Shown here: positions 8,426 to 18,783 of the stretch, piece by piece
Layout: each line of letters begins with the position of its first letter
Position numbering within the stretch: the stretch's first letter is position 1
Origin: Bacteroidota bacterium
Lineage (GTDB): Bacteria; Bacteroidota; Bacteroidia; Palsa-965
Reading direction: 5' to 3'
Length of the DNA: 64,000 nt
Assembly: GCA_006218065.1 (NCBI GenBank)
Contig: VBWE01000008.1
Span: 51,869 to 115,868, forward strand
Notes under the pieces: model-generated
Databases searched by the model: none
What the model was told of the DNA's origin: nothing
The model's input: only the letters and a program-made list of their open reading frames with translations
Translations under genes and position numbers: made by a program

Positions 8426-9679
8426 TCAGCTTAAAACCACCTTCTCGATCGAAGTAAGGGCAATGGTGATCGCTTGTCCCGAATTGAAGAACACCGAGGA
8501 ATTCTGCCCGTAAACATCATCATAGGAAAGCGTATAGGCAGCTCCGCCCGGGGCATTCGCGTGCAGAATCTTCGAATAATATTCGATCGGCTGATTTTCT
8601 GTGCTCTTGCCGGCGTCGCCCTGGTAGAAGCCGGATGTTTTCACCCATTCTGTACAGCCGTCGTCGAGATGCGCTACACCCCGGCAGATGGAAACCAGGA
8701 TGGCCATGGCCGCAGGATCGCTTCCCCAGTCTGCCGCAAGCCCGGTTCCCGCAACGTTGCCCAGCAGCAGGAAGCCCCAGTCGACCTGGTTGTTTTCCGT
8801 GCCCGAAGTATTATGAAAATACTGCGGATCATTTTTGAAATCAGGTTTTCCGAAACCATTCATCGGGCGGTTCAGCGTCAGGTAAAGGTTTTTCCGGGCC
8901 GAATCCGTATATAACGACATCGTCGTGCCGTCGCTGCTGATCTGTCCGTAATACGTGTTCTTCGGGTTTGGATAAAACTTGTCGTAAAATGAAAACTGCC
9001 GGTTGGGCACGAATACTTTGTTGCGGATATAATCGTCGAGATAATGCGTGAACTCCTGGCTGTAGCTGCCCCAGTCGGTCAGCGCAGCTGCTTTGGGCGC
9101 AATATACCGGACCACGTTTTTTTTGGAATCCGTGACGAAGAGCTGCTGGTAGATTTCCGTATTCCCCGGGTTTTTCCCGGCGTTCGCAACCGGAATTTTG
9201 CTCATTGCCGTAAGGATTTCTGTCCTGGTCGAGCTAAGGCCGACGGAAACGTTATCGCCGGACTGGTTCTGCAGCGACATGGTGTATGAAAGCGCATAGA
9301 AATCTACGTTCGTGGAGTTGATATTAAAGTTGCCCGCACTGGACGTGTCGAACTCCACTTTGTCGAACATAACCGTTTGGTTTTTGCTCGAAGAAGGTCC
9401 CGACTGCGCGGGGAACGTGGTTGTATCGAAATCGGTTCCGACGGCAAAATAGATTCGTGCACTTTTCATCGCCGGGATGCCGACCGGCATTTTCAGCGAC
9501 GACAACAACTGGGAGGTGGTGAGCGATTTGTAGCTGGAATAGGCTACCAGCTTACCGGTAGTAAAATCGAGGTAAGAAAAAGTACCTGTTGTGGGGTCTG
9601 TTCCCAGGATGGATACAAACACATCACCGGAACCTGCGGGTTGGGTAACGGTGAGATTGGCAGTTGGCTGCAATGACAT
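8426..9679 (-). CDS. GH64/thaumatin-like beta-1,3-glucanase family protein
   Basis: A 417-residue protein with features of the GH64 beta-1,3-glucanase family: SARIYFAVGTDFD (residues 73-85), MFDKVEFDTSS with Glu109, STNVDFYALSYTMSLQ with Asp126, and EFTHYLDDYIRNKVF. Glu109 and Asp126 have about the spacing of the catalytic Glu/Asp pair reported for GH64, so they are candidate catalytic residues (inference). Characterised GH64 enzymes cleave beta-1,3-glucan to laminari-oligosaccharides. The N-terminus (MSLQPTANLTV) has no signal peptide and there is no T9SS sorting domain, unusual for a polysaccharide hydrolase. It stands alone downstream of the atp locus, behind that locus's terminator. Confidence 0.65.
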   Translation of the reverse strand: MSLQPTANLTVTQPAGSGDVFVSILGTDPTTGTFSYLDFTTGKLVAYSSYKSLTTSQLLSSLKMPVGIPAMKSARIYFAVGTDFDTTTFPAQSGPSSSKNQTVMFDKVEFDTSSAGNFNINSTNVDFYALSYTMSLQNQSGDNVSVGLSSTRTEILTAMSKIPVANAGKNPGNTEIYQQLFVTDSKKNVVRYIAPKAAALTDWGSYSQEFTHYLDDYIRNKVFVPNRQFSFYDKFYPNPKNTYYGQISSDGTTMSLYTDSARKNLYLTLNRPMNGFGKPDFKNDPQYFHNTSGTENNQVDWGFLLLGNVAGTGLAADWGSDPAAMAILVSICRGVAHLDDGCTEWVKTSGFYQGDAGKSTENQPIEYYSKILHANAPGGAAYTLSYDDVYGQNSSVFFNSGQAITIALTSIEKVVLS

Positions 9680-9768
9680 ACGATTGTTTTTAGTTATTCC
9701 ACAACGTTAAAATAATTACCATCTCCATCCCAGCATTCGTTGATAAAATTACCGGGCGGATAAAAAAC

Positions 9769-9802
9769 AAAAAAGCCCCCGATTTTCATCAGGAGCTTTT
9801 TT
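9769..9802 (-). terminator. Rho-independent terminator of the atp genes
   Basis: The stem AAAAAAGC / GCTTTTTT (9769-9776 / 9795-9802), with additional G-C pairs inside, follows the atpG stop by about 20 bp. Read on the minus strand it ends in a run of six T, the normal shape of an intrinsic terminator. Confidence 0.85.
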
Positions 9803-9820
9803 AAGTATGTTTTTTTTGGA

Positions 9821-10696
9821 TTATCCGTTCAGCGCTTCCGCTCCGCCCACGATCTCCAGGATTTCGTTGGTGATGGCAGCCTGGCGCGCTTTGTTGTAGC
9901 TGATGCGCAGGTCGCGGAGCAGGTCTTTCGCGTTGTCGGTGGCTTTGTGCATAGCCGTCATGCGTGCGCCGTGTTCCGAAGCATGTGAATCGAGCAGGGC
10001 CTTGTAAAGTTGTGTTTTCAGCGAACGCGGAATGAGGTCGAGCACGATCTGTTCGCGTGAAGGTTCGAATACATAATCCGTTTTCGAAGTTTTTCCTTCC
10101 GTTTTTTTCGGATCAACCGGCAGGAACTGTTCGGCATTCACGATCTGAACAGCGGCGTTTTTGAACTGGTTATAAACCAGTATGATTTTATCGTACTCGC
10201 CGTCGGCGAACGATTTCATCAGGCGTTCGGCAACCGGGGCGACGTTCTCGAACTTCAGGTTTTCGAACAGCGTATTCAGGTTCCCGAGATCGGGTAAGGC
10301 TTCGGTGTATTTGAACTTGCGCAGTGCATCACCGCCTTTTTTGCCGATGAACAAAAGACTGACGGCGGCGTTTTTATATTCTTCACGCGCCAGGATCAGC
10401 GAGCGCTTCACGATATTCGAATTGAATCCGCCGCAAAGACCGCGGTTGGAGGTAATCGCAACCAGCAGCACTTTTTTCACTTCACGCTGCTTCGAATAAA
10501 CACCTTCGCTGCTTTCGAGGCTGGCGCTGAGGTTTTCGAGAATCTCACGCAGTTTGGTTGCGTAAGGGCGCATCTGTGTGATCGCATCCTGCGCCCGGCG
10601 CAGCTTGGCCGCGGACACCATTTTCATGGCGCTGGTGATCTGCTGCGTCGAGTTGACTGACGTAATCCGGCTGCGGACTTCTTTTAGGTTCGCCAT
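9821..10696 (-). CDS. atpG: ATP synthase F1 subunit gamma
   Basis: The central rotor shaft of F1, coupling ring rotation to catalysis. The start at 10696 is chosen because it gives the canonical N-terminus MANLKEVRSRITSVNSTQQI; the frame is open a further 99 bp through a palindrome. The conserved helix SAMKMVSAAKLRRAQ and the C-terminal helix with ARQAAITNEILEIVGGAEAL are present. At 291 residues the length is normal. It is the last gene of the atp run, 55 bp after atpA, with the palindrome at 10711-10737 in that gap. Confidence 0.97.
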   Translation of the reverse strand: MANLKEVRSRITSVNSTQQITSAMKMVSAAKLRRAQDAITQMRPYATKLREILENLSASLESSEGVYSKQREVKKVLLVAITSNRGLCGGFNSNIVKRSLILAREEYKNAAVSLLFIGKKGGDALRKFKYTEALPDLGNLNTLFENLKFENVAPVAERLMKSFADGEYDKIILVYNQFKNAAVQIVNAEQFLPVDPKKTEGKTSKTDYVFEPSREQIVLDLIPRSLKTQLYKALLDSHASEHGARMTAMHKATDNAKDLLRDLRISYNKARQAAITNEILEIVGGAEALNG

Positions 10697-10710
10697 TTGT
10701 TTGTAGTATG

Positions 10711-10737
10711 TATGGGCGATGCAATGCATCGCCCATA
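10711..10737. repeat. Perfect palindrome between atpA and atpG
   Basis: The 13-bp arms TATGGGCGATGCA / TGCATCGCCCATA flank a single central base. Related palindromes lie at 12418-12438 and, as a pair, at 36011-36064. The element sits inside the operon, so it will be part of the polycistronic transcript as a strong hairpin. Confidence 0.85.
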
Positions 10738-10751
10738 CTGGTAACGAGTAC

Positions 10752-12332
<1,581 letters not shown>

Positions 12333-12417
12333 TTTGTTTTCTGTTATATGTAATCGTTATGCGTGTAATTGAATCGGTAGTCCTAATGGGTATTCGTAAT
12401 CGTGTATTCGTTGCGCT

Positions 12418-12438
12418 GGGCGATGCAATGCATCGCCC
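12418..12438. repeat. Perfect palindrome between atpH and atpA
   Basis: The 10-bp arms GGGCGATGCA / TGCATCGCCC surround one base. It begins just after the atpH stop on the transcribed strand and belongs to the same family as 10711-10737. Confidence 0.85.
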
Positions 12439-12441
12439 CTG

Positions 12442-12999
12442 CTAGTATTCTTTTATGTATGGGTTTTCACTGAAGCTGCGTTCAAGGTTGCGGATCTGGC
12501 GGATGATGCTGGCGTCGACCTGCTTGTCGCCTACACGCAGTACGAAACCGCCGATGAGTGATTTATCCACTTTTTCTACGAGTTCCACTTCCGAGTTCAG
12601 GCTGCTTTTGATTACGTCGAGCACTTTGCTGCGCAGCGTCGCATCAAGTCCCGAAGCGGTTGTAATAACTGCGGAAAGTACATGCTTGTGTTTCCGGTAC
12701 AGGCTTTCGAAGGACGAAGCGATCGCTTCAAGCTGTCCTTCCCGGCGCTTGCGGGTGATGATGTCGATGAAGTTATCGGAAATCACGCTGATCTTTCCGC
12801 CGAAAATCGCTTTCAGGATATCCTGCTTTTTGTCCGTTTTCACTACGGGACTTTTCAGCAGCAATTCGAAGTCGCGGTTTTCGCGGATGGTGTTGAGCAC
12901 GAGCAGCATGTCCGCATGTACCTGCTCCAGCGCTCCCTGTTCGAGCGCGAAGTCGATCAGCGACTTGGCATAACGATGTGACGTGCGTGTTTCTCTCAT
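12442..12999 (-). CDS. atpH: ATP synthase F1 subunit delta
   Basis: The peripheral-stalk protein joining the b subunits to the top of F1. The 185-residue protein has the OSCP/delta layout: an N-terminal helical bundle (HRYAKSLIDFALEQGAL) and the C-terminal signature region VDKSLIGGFVLRVGDKQVDAS. Its start lies 3 bp after the atpF stop, so translational coupling is likely. Confidence 0.95.
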   Translation of the reverse strand: MRETRTSHRYAKSLIDFALEQGALEQVHADMLLVLNTIRENRDFELLLKSPVVKTDKKQDILKAIFGGKISVISDNFIDIITRKRREGQLEAIASSFESLYRKHKHVLSAVITTASGLDATLRSKVLDVIKSSLNSEVELVEKVDKSLIGGFVLRVGDKQVDASIIRQIRNLERSFSENPYIKEY

Positions 13000-13002
13000 G
13001 GC

Positions 13003-13497
13003 TTAGTTCAGCTTAACGTCCTGGAGCAGGTTGTTGATCAATGCCTTCTGTTTGTCTTCTCCCGAAAGTTCCTGCTTGAGGATATTTTCAGCGATGTCGA
13101 TCGAAAGCTGGGCGACCTGGTTTTTCAATTCGGTGATCGCAGCCATTTTTTCGTTGCGGATATTGTCGCGGGCGGTAGCCATGATCTTGTCGGCTTCGGC
13201 CTGTGCTTTTGTTTTTGCTTCGGCTACGATCGCGTCTTTCATTTCGCGGGCCTCTTTCATCAGGCGGTCGCGCTCGCTGCGGGCTTCGGCGATGATACGC
13301 TCGTTGTCCGACTGAAGCGCCGCCATTTCCGCTTTGGCTTTTTCAGCCGAAGCGAGTGCGTCTTCAATAGACTGTTCACGTTCCTTGATCATTTTCAGGA
13401 TCGGTTTCCAGGCGTACTTCTTCAATAAGAAGAGTATCGTCAGGAAGCAGAGCATCATCCAGAAAACAAGACCGAATGCGGGTGTAACTAATTCCAT
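13003..13497 (-). CDS. atpF: ATP synthase F0 subunit b
   Basis: Forms the peripheral stalk. The protein has 164 residues: one N-terminal membrane helix (GLVFWMMLCFLTILFLLKKYAW) followed by a long charged coiled coil rich in Ala, Glu, Lys and Arg (about residues 30-150). It is tightly spaced to atpH. The gap to atpE carries a strong hairpin that may separate the mRNA stability of the two parts of the operon. Confidence 0.95.
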   Translation of the reverse strand: MELVTPAFGLVFWMMLCFLTILFLLKKYAWKPILKMIKEREQSIEDALASAEKAKAEMAALQSDNERIIAEARSERDRLMKEAREMKDAIVAEAKTKAQAEADKIMATARDNIRNEKMAAITELKNQVAQLSIDIAENILKQELSGEDKQKALINNLLQDVKLN

Positions 13498-13551
13498 CGC
13501 TTATGCTTTATTTATGGTTGTTGCGTTGATTCGCTTTTCTTTTTTTTGAAA

Positions 13552-13580
13552 CCCCGGTGCAACCAACCGTTGCACCGGGG
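13552..13580. other. Strong hairpin between atpE and atpF
   Basis: A perfect 12-bp stem (CCCCGGTGCAAC / GTTGCACCGGGG) with a 5-nt loop. On the transcribed minus strand it is followed by A-rich rather than T-rich sequence, so it does not look like an intrinsic terminator. A processing or 3'-end protecting role for the upstream atpB-atpE message is inferred. Confidence 0.8.
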
Positions 13581-13600
13581 AATTTCATGATGGTTGCCTG

Positions 13601-13855
<255 letters not shown>

Positions 13856-13880
13856 TTATTTAGGTTAAACTGATTACAGG

Positions 13881-15059
13881 TTAATGTGCCGCCGCATGTT
13901 TATGATCGTGCTCCTCGTGGTGATGTTCTTCCGTTGCTGAGCCGAAATAAATGGCCGACAGCAGTGTGAACACGTACGCCTGCAGGAATGCTACCAGCAG
14001 TTCGAGCGCAGTCATGAATATAACGAACAGCGAAGCGAAAATGCCCACACCGTAGCCAAGGCCCGTACTCATTTCGCTGAAGATGAAAATCATGCAGAAG
14101 AACGAAAGCGCGATGATATGTCCCGCGGTGATGTTCGCGAATAAACGAATCATCAGTACGAAAGGCCGCAGGAACACGCCCATGATTTCGATGGGCGTAA
14201 GGATGAACAGGATGCCGGCCGGAACACCGGGCATGGCGAATATGTGGCGCCAGTAGTGCGCGTTCCCGTTTACGGTGGTGATGATGAACGTGAGCAGGGC
14301 CAGCGACATGGTAACGCCGATGTTGCCCGTCATGTTGGCTCCGCCGGGGAAAACCGGGACGAGGCCGAGCAGGTTGCTGATCAGGATAAAGAAGAAAATC
14401 GTGAGCAGGTACGGCATGAACTTCGCGTATTTTTTTTCGCCGATGCTTGCTTTCGCTACGTCATCGCGGATGAAAATAATAAGCGGTTCAACGAACGACT
14501 GCAGTCCGCGCGGCGCCTGGCCCGGGTTACGCGTGTATGCTTTGGCTACGCTGATGAAAATCCAGAGCATCAGGCCGCAGACAATGAAAATGGTTACTAC
14601 GTTTTTCGTGATCGAGAAGTCGTAGATTTTAGCTTCGTGGTTCGCTTCGCCGGTCGCTTCATCGATAGCGATAATGTGATTGTGCTCAATTTTATAAGAG
14701 TAATGACTGCCTTTGTGCGTATGTCCGTGTGAGACCTTGCTCGACATGAAGCATTCAAATCCTTTGTCAGTATAAAGAATCACCGGAAGCGGAATGGATG
14801 TGTGTCCCCAAAGATGCCATTCGTGCGAATCCGAAATGTGCTCGGTGATGGTAGTTCCGGCGTTGAATTTTTCTTCTCCGTGACCGCCGTTCTCTTTCAT
14901 GTTCTTCATCACTTCCGCTACAGAAGCGCTGTCGCCCACGCCGTGACGGGTATTGTTGTCAGGGTCGTATGCGAAAACAAAAGCAGGTGAAATCAGGAGG
15001 CTGAAAAACAGGGCGAAATACGCGAAAGAATGCTTGCAGGTAGCTGATACTGAGTACAT
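13881..15059 (-). CDS. atpB: ATP synthase F0 subunit a, with long N-terminal extension
   Basis: Forms the proton half-channels. At 392 residues it is much longer than typical AtpB (about 250-290). It starts with a signal-like segment ending AFVFA, then about 130 extracytoplasmic residues rich in His and Gly. The membrane core follows, with the essential Arg in MIRLFANITAGHIIAL. The C-terminus is a His tract (EEHHHEEHDHKHAAAH). Such extensions are usual in Bacteroidota. A TAAGTTTG promoter box lies at 15098-15105, so the atpB-G genes may have their own promoter. Confidence 0.95.
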   Translation of the reverse strand: MYSVSATCKHSFAYFALFFSLLISPAFVFAYDPDNNTRHGVGDSASVAEVMKNMKENGGHGEEKFNAGTTITEHISDSHEWHLWGHTSIPLPVILYTDKGFECFMSSKVSHGHTHKGSHYSYKIEHNHIIAIDEATGEANHEAKIYDFSITKNVVTIFIVCGLMLWIFISVAKAYTRNPGQAPRGLQSFVEPLIIFIRDDVAKASIGEKKYAKFMPYLLTIFFFILISNLLGLVPVFPGGANMTGNIGVTMSLALLTFIITTVNGNAHYWRHIFAMPGVPAGILFILTPIEIMGVFLRPFVLMIRLFANITAGHIIALSFFCMIFIFSEMSTGLGYGVGIFASLFVIFMTALELLVAFLQAYVFTLLSAIYFGSATEEHHHEEHDHKHAAAH

Positions 15060-15097
15060 TACTTAGGATTCGTCGGCTTGATCCGGGAAATCCGGTG

Positions 15098-15105
15098 CAA
15101 ACTTA
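15098..15105 (-). promoter_or_regulatory. Putative -7 promoter box upstream of atpB
   Basis: The minus strand reads TAAGTTTG, an exact match to the Bacteroidota TAnnTTTG box, about 40 nt before the atpB start. No clear TTTG box is found at the expected upstream distance, so only the -7 element is supported. Confidence 0.5.
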
Positions 15106-15160
15106 GGTATTTTCTTTTCAAGGGGAGAGACAAAACGGCGATTTTTTTAACAAAAAGAGG

Positions 15161-15529
15161 TCAGTCTTGCCTGCGAAAATATTTATAGAGGACGGCCACT
15201 TCGAAGCTGGTAAAAAGCAGGTAAAAGACGAGGAAATGAAAAATGAATATAAAGGCCGAATTCCTGTCGATAAAGCCGTAAATCACGATCAGCAGCGTGA
15301 AAATGAAAAGCTTGAGCGAGGTAGTAGCCATGAAAGCCCGGACAAACTGCTGCGGACTGCGGCCGGGTTTGGTGATGACCAGGTGAACCACAACGGTTGC
15401 CAGGATAAAAAAAGCGAGGATGAACCAGCCTGAGGGGTGAGTCAGGTGAGCAGGGGCAAACCGCGTCCAGGCGAAAAGACCGGCAGCCATCACGGCAGAA
15501 AAAATTCCGAGGCGCGTATAAAAAGACAT
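15161..15529 (-). CDS. Small membrane protein of the atp locus (AtpI-like)
   Basis: A 122-residue protein with four predicted membrane helices (LGIFSAVMAAGLFAW, WFILAFFILATVVVHLVI, LKLFIFTLLIVIYGFI, FIFIFHFLVFYLLFTSFEVAVLY), a layout shared with subunit I-type proteins encoded in front of atpB. Small proteins of this kind are associated with ion supply to, or assembly of, F0. Assignment rests on topology and position about 100 bp upstream of atpB rather than on a clear motif. Confidence 0.6.
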   Translation of the reverse strand: MSFYTRLGIFSAVMAAGLFAWTRFAPAHLTHPSGWFILAFFILATVVVHLVITKPGRSPQQFVRAFMATTSLKLFIFTLLIVIYGFIDRNSAFIFIFHFLVFYLLFTSFEVAVLYKYFRRQD

Positions 15530-15562
15530 CGGGCAAAGGTATCACTCAAAACTTTCAAAAAA

Positions 15563-15769
15563 CCAACCTTCAAACACCAATTTCCAAACACCATCTTTCA
15601 GAGACAAACATTACCAGAACGTCACCCTGAGCGGGAGTCGAAGGGTGTGTACCGGGTATTTCTGTACAACGGAGGTATTACACACCCTTCGACTCCCGCT
15701 CAGGGTGGCGTCGTTATATTTCAAGTTATTGGAATTTTTTGGAGGCCGGTATTTGAAAGTTGGTGTTTG
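15563..15769. repeat. Nested palindromic element A, copy 1
   Basis: The core hairpin has perfect 29-bp arms at 15623-15651 and 15679-15707 (outer word CACCCTGAGCGGGAGTCGAA) around a 27-nt loop. The flanks carry CAAACACCAA on the left and its complement TTGGTGTTTG on the right, giving a larger nested palindrome. It fills the 380 bp gap between 15530 and 15909, where no gene is seen. A second copy is at 19531-19740. Confidence 0.9.
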
Positions 15770-15870
15770 CCCTTGCACTTTATTCAAGAACGCTTGCACT
15801 ATACCGGCTGCGGGAAGTATTATGCAAGCTGAATGACTTTTTGTGCAAGGGGCAATCGGTAGTCGTGGAA

Positions 15871-15878
15871 TAGTTTTG
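15871..15878 (+). promoter_or_regulatory. Putative -7 promoter box for the secreted protein at 15910
   Basis: TAGTTTTG matches TAnnTTTG, 31 nt before the start codon. An upstream TTTG box at suitable distance was not found. Confidence 0.4.
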
Positions 15879-15909
15879 GATCATAGCACGTAACTAAAAA
15901 AGATACGTC

Positions 15910-16803
15910 ATGAAAAAACTACTCACCATTGCCACATTCGCAGCCAGCTTTTCGCTCGGTGCGCAGGGCATCTGGAACCCGGGATTTGAAAACTGGAATA
16001 CGCCGCAACCGTATATGATCGATACGTTACCGCAACAATGGTCGTCCTTTTCCTGCGGCACGACTTTTCAAACCACCGATGCGATCGAAGGCAATTACGC
16101 CGTGCGTATTGCCGGCATGTTTGGTTGCGGTATTTCGCCGGGATTAATCGTTAACGGCAGTATGCCCCCGTGGGGAAACATCATACAGGCCGGAACGCCG
16201 TTTACTTCCAAGCCCGCTTCGGTTTCCGGGTTCTACAAGCTGACCGATGCAGCGCCCGGTGATTCCGCCGTGGCCACGATCATCCTGAAGAAATGGAACG
16301 CCGCACTGAACCGTGCCGACACCGTTGCGATCGGTGTGCTGACTTTGCCGCCGGTAGCCAGCTACACCATGTTCACGGTAAGTATTAACGATCTGCAGCC
16401 CGCTGTGCAGCCCGATTCTATTATAATGGCATTCGAATCCAGTAAGTATTACCTCGTTGATCTCAATACTATGGTCCTTCCCAGTCTTTACATCGACAAA
16501 ATAAAAATGCCGGATGCCGCAGCTACCGGTATCACCGGCGCTTCGGCCAATGCCGTAAACGTGCAGGTGTTCCCGAACCCGTTCACTTCTTTCCTGCAGG
16601 TGGAAATCGATCCGCAGGCTGCCGGTACGGACAACTATACTTTCTCGCTTTACGATTTGAGCGGAAAAGAAGTCTGCCGGCTGGAAAACCAGGACGAAAA
16701 CAAAATCACGATTTCGCGCGACGACCTTGCTGCGGGAACGTATTTGTACCGTATCCGGAATGCAAACGGAATTTTTGCGGAAGGGAAAGTGATTGCGGAA
16801 TAA
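15910..16803 (+). CDS. Secreted T9SS type A protein, GFENW family
   Basis: A 297-residue protein with a signal peptide (MKKLLTIATFAASFSLGAQ), then GIWNPGFENWNTPQPY, a jelly-roll-like domain with GNYAVRIAG and a substrate-like segment SVSGFYKLTDAAPGDSAVA. A T9SS type A sorting domain ends the protein (VQVFPNPFTSFLQVE ... FSLYDLSGKEVC ... GTYLYRIRN). The product at 32872-33819 has the same plan (GFENW, GNYAVRMG, LTGYYTL), so these are paralogs. The fold resembles carbohydrate-binding or PCMD-type domains; binding is inference. It is transcribed against the surrounding minus-strand genes. Confidence 0.8.
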   Translation: MKKLLTIATFAASFSLGAQGIWNPGFENWNTPQPYMIDTLPQQWSSFSCGTTFQTTDAIEGNYAVRIAGMFGCGISPGLIVNGSMPPWGNIIQAGTPFTSKPASVSGFYKLTDAAPGDSAVATIILKKWNAALNRADTVAIGVLTLPPVASYTMFTVSINDLQPAVQPDSIIMAFESSKYYLVDLNTMVLPSLYIDKIKMPDAAATGITGASANAVNVQVFPNPFTSFLQVEIDPQAAGTDNYTFSLYDLSGKEVCRLENQDENKITISRDDLAAGTYLYRIRNANGIFAEGKVIAE

Positions 16804-16835
16804 AAAAGGATTTTCGATTTTGGATTGCCGATTTG

Positions 16836-17006
16836 CGATTTGAAAATGCGACAATTTGAAAATGGAGAAAATGCCCACTTGCTTCTGCGCAGGGGCATTT
16901 TCAAATCTTCAAATTGTTACATTGATACATTGATACATTGATACATTGAAGATGCCCCGTGTATGCAAGCCGGTGGGCATTTTCAAATTGTCGCATTTTC
17001 AAATCG
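16836..17006. repeat. Inverted repeat (29-bp perfect arms) with internal TACATTGA x4
   Basis: The arms 16836-16864 and 16978-17006 are perfectly complementary and built from the word GCATTTTCAAAT and its complement. Between them lie four tandem copies of TACATTGA (16918-16949) and further GGGCATTTTCAAA words. It separates two convergent genes and could act as a bidirectional transcript end. Related words occur at 21186-21206 and 21383-21401. Confidence 0.85.
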
Positions 17007-17020
17007 GAATGCTGACGCTC

Positions 17021-17989
17021 CTATTTTTTAGAAGTCACTTGTTCCACTCCCAGTGTTTTCAGGTAATCGATCACCGGCTGCGGCGCACCGCTGAGTATGG
17101 CGGCATCGAGCGCGTTCGATCCTTTGGGGATTACAGGACAGGGATGATGCGTGAGTTTCTGCTGGTATTCCAGTTTTGAATCCTGTTTTGCGTTGGCTCC
17201 TTTTTGTACGAGCAGTTGAATGATGGCGAGACGGTCGGCGGGTTCTTTTTCGGCGACTTGTTTATAAGAAGCGAGCATCACCGAAGACCAGCCGCCCGGA
17301 CCTTCCACTTTATCCACCGGTGCGCCTTTCTGTAAAAGCATCGTCGTTATTTCCAGGTTCCCGTTTTTGATGGCGTGACCGAGTGGTGTAAATAATTCGT
17401 GGCGGCCGCGAAGCTGAAGCGAATCGTTCACCAGTTTTTCAACCAGCTTGCCGTATTCCGTGAGTGCGCCCTGCGCGTCTTTGTATTTGCTGTATCTCAT
17501 TTCGGCCATCGCCTTGGCCAGCGCGTACGAAGGAAGTTTCGCACCGTTGTCCATCAGTACGGAAATAACGTCCCAGCAATTATAAGTAAGCGCTCCTTTG
17601 ATCGGTTCGGGTTGTCCTTCGTCCACGTTTACTTTCGCGCCGTTGCGTATCAGGAAACGGACGATCTGCGCGCGGCTGCCCAGCGTCTGGCTGGATGCGG
17701 CGGCGTACATCGAGGTGCCGGTATATCCGCCCGGCGAAAAATTGATGGCCGCGCCTTTGGAAAGCAGCCAGGAATAAAATACGGTATCGGAAAGATCCCA
17801 CATCCTGTTGACGACCGCGGTGAGCGGGGTCTGGAAGTGCTGGATCGTGTTCACGTTCGCTCCTTTTTCTACCAGTTCTTTCGCTTCATCATAGCGGTGC
17901 AGTTCGATTTTCGATACCAGCAGCGAGTCGAGACTCTGGGCGGGAAGCATACTGCCCGAAAAAATAAAAAGGAGAAAAAATATTCTCAT
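17021..17989 (-). CDS. Exported ankyrin-repeat protein
   Basis: The start at 17989 gives a signal peptide (MRIFFLLFIFSGSMLPAQS); an upstream Met at 18010 is less likely. The 322-residue protein contains ankyrin-like repeats, recognisable from ELVEKGANVN, FLIRNGAKVNVDEG, TPLGHAIKNGNLEITTMLLQ and LLVQKGANAKQD, spread from about residue 30 to the end. Ankyrin repeats mediate protein contacts; the partner is unknown. It lies between atpZ and the AtpI-like gene, in a block that interrupts the atp locus. Confidence 0.8.
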   Translation of the reverse strand: MRIFFLLFIFSGSMLPAQSLDSLLVSKIELHRYDEAKELVEKGANVNTIQHFQTPLTAVVNRMWDLSDTVFYSWLLSKGAAINFSPGGYTGTSMYAAASSQTLGSRAQIVRFLIRNGAKVNVDEGQPEPIKGALTYNCWDVISVLMDNGAKLPSYALAKAMAEMRYSKYKDAQGALTEYGKLVEKLVNDSLQLRGRHELFTPLGHAIKNGNLEITTMLLQKGAPVDKVEGPGGWSSVMLASYKQVAEKEPADRLAIIQLLVQKGANAKQDSKLEYQQKLTHHPCPVIPKGSNALDAAILSGAPQPVIDYLKTLGVEQVTSKK

Positions 17990-18067
17990 CGGTGTGTGTT
18001 TATAGATCAAATGTAGGCTTCTGATTCTTCCTGTGCAATCGGGGAATGACCGTATGCTGCAACTGTT

Positions 18068-18769
18068 TTATTTCGCGGGCGGAGATGCCGCAGGAGAGTC
18101 GGTTTTTCTTTCGTCCCTGCTGAACCTCCAGCCCAGGAAACCCATAAGCTGCGGACCGCGGTAATAGCTGCCGGGAAGAACGGGCATCAGTCCGTGCTTG
18201 CGTTTCCATTTCGGATCGGTGATGTCGTACAAATATTCCCCGCGGCCGCCGAAAGAAAATTTACCGAAACAGAAACGCAGTTCCGCCGCGCCTTTCGCTG
18301 CAATATATGGGTTCGCGTAACGGCTTCGCCGGTCGTCATCGGTACGTTTGATATGGAAATTGCCGAGAACAACGCCGGGAGAAATCACCAGGTCGACGTA
18401 CTCCGTGAACCACAAAAAATCTCTGCCGAAAATGCCGTAACTGAATTGCCATCCGCTGAGCTGGAAACTCAGGCTGTCGTGAACCTGGATTTTTTCGGGC
18501 AGCTGGAAATACATGCTGGTGTGACCGTCAAATGCTCTCGAAGAAACCAGCACGGTGCCGCGACCGAGAAATCCTGCGGCGTACTGTGTTTCGGAAAAAA
18601 ACGGGCGCTGGTAAATTCCCTGGAGATGGTTATCCAGGTCGCTGAAATCCGGCATCATAATTCCTGCCACGATATTGCTGCTCATGTGCCTGGATCCGTC
18701 GCGGAAAGTTTGAGCGCGGAGCGAAACCGTAAACAGTAACGGAAAAAAGAAAAGCAGGCGGATGGGCAT
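18068..18769 (-). CDS. Probable outer-membrane beta-barrel protein
   Basis: The 233-residue product has a signal peptide (MPIRLLFFFPLLFTVSLRAQ), followed by alternating polar and hydrophobic strands ending in aromatic residues (TSMYFQLPEKIQV, FSYGIFGRDFLWFTEYVDLVI, LRFCFGKFSFGGRGEYLYDI). The barrel-like part ends with MGFLGWRFSRDE before a Pro/Ala-rich tail. The family was not recognised. It is the same orientation as the ankyrin gene, with a 78 bp gap. Confidence 0.6.
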   Translation of the reverse strand: MPIRLLFFFPLLFTVSLRAQTFRDGSRHMSSNIVAGIMMPDFSDLDNHLQGIYQRPFFSETQYAAGFLGRGTVLVSSRAFDGHTSMYFQLPEKIQVHDSLSFQLSGWQFSYGIFGRDFLWFTEYVDLVISPGVVLGNFHIKRTDDDRRSRYANPYIAAKGAAELRFCFGKFSFGGRGEYLYDITDPKWKRKHGLMPVLPGSYYRGPQLMGFLGWRFSRDERKTDSPAASPPAK

Positions 18770-18783
18770 CGGGGCGTTTTTTG

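Noticed and set aside
16918..16949. Four tandem TACATTGA units considered as a CRISPR remnant or iteron origin
   Set aside because: Units are 8 bp without spacers, and no cas, dnaA or rep gene is near; they are part of a larger inverted repeat.
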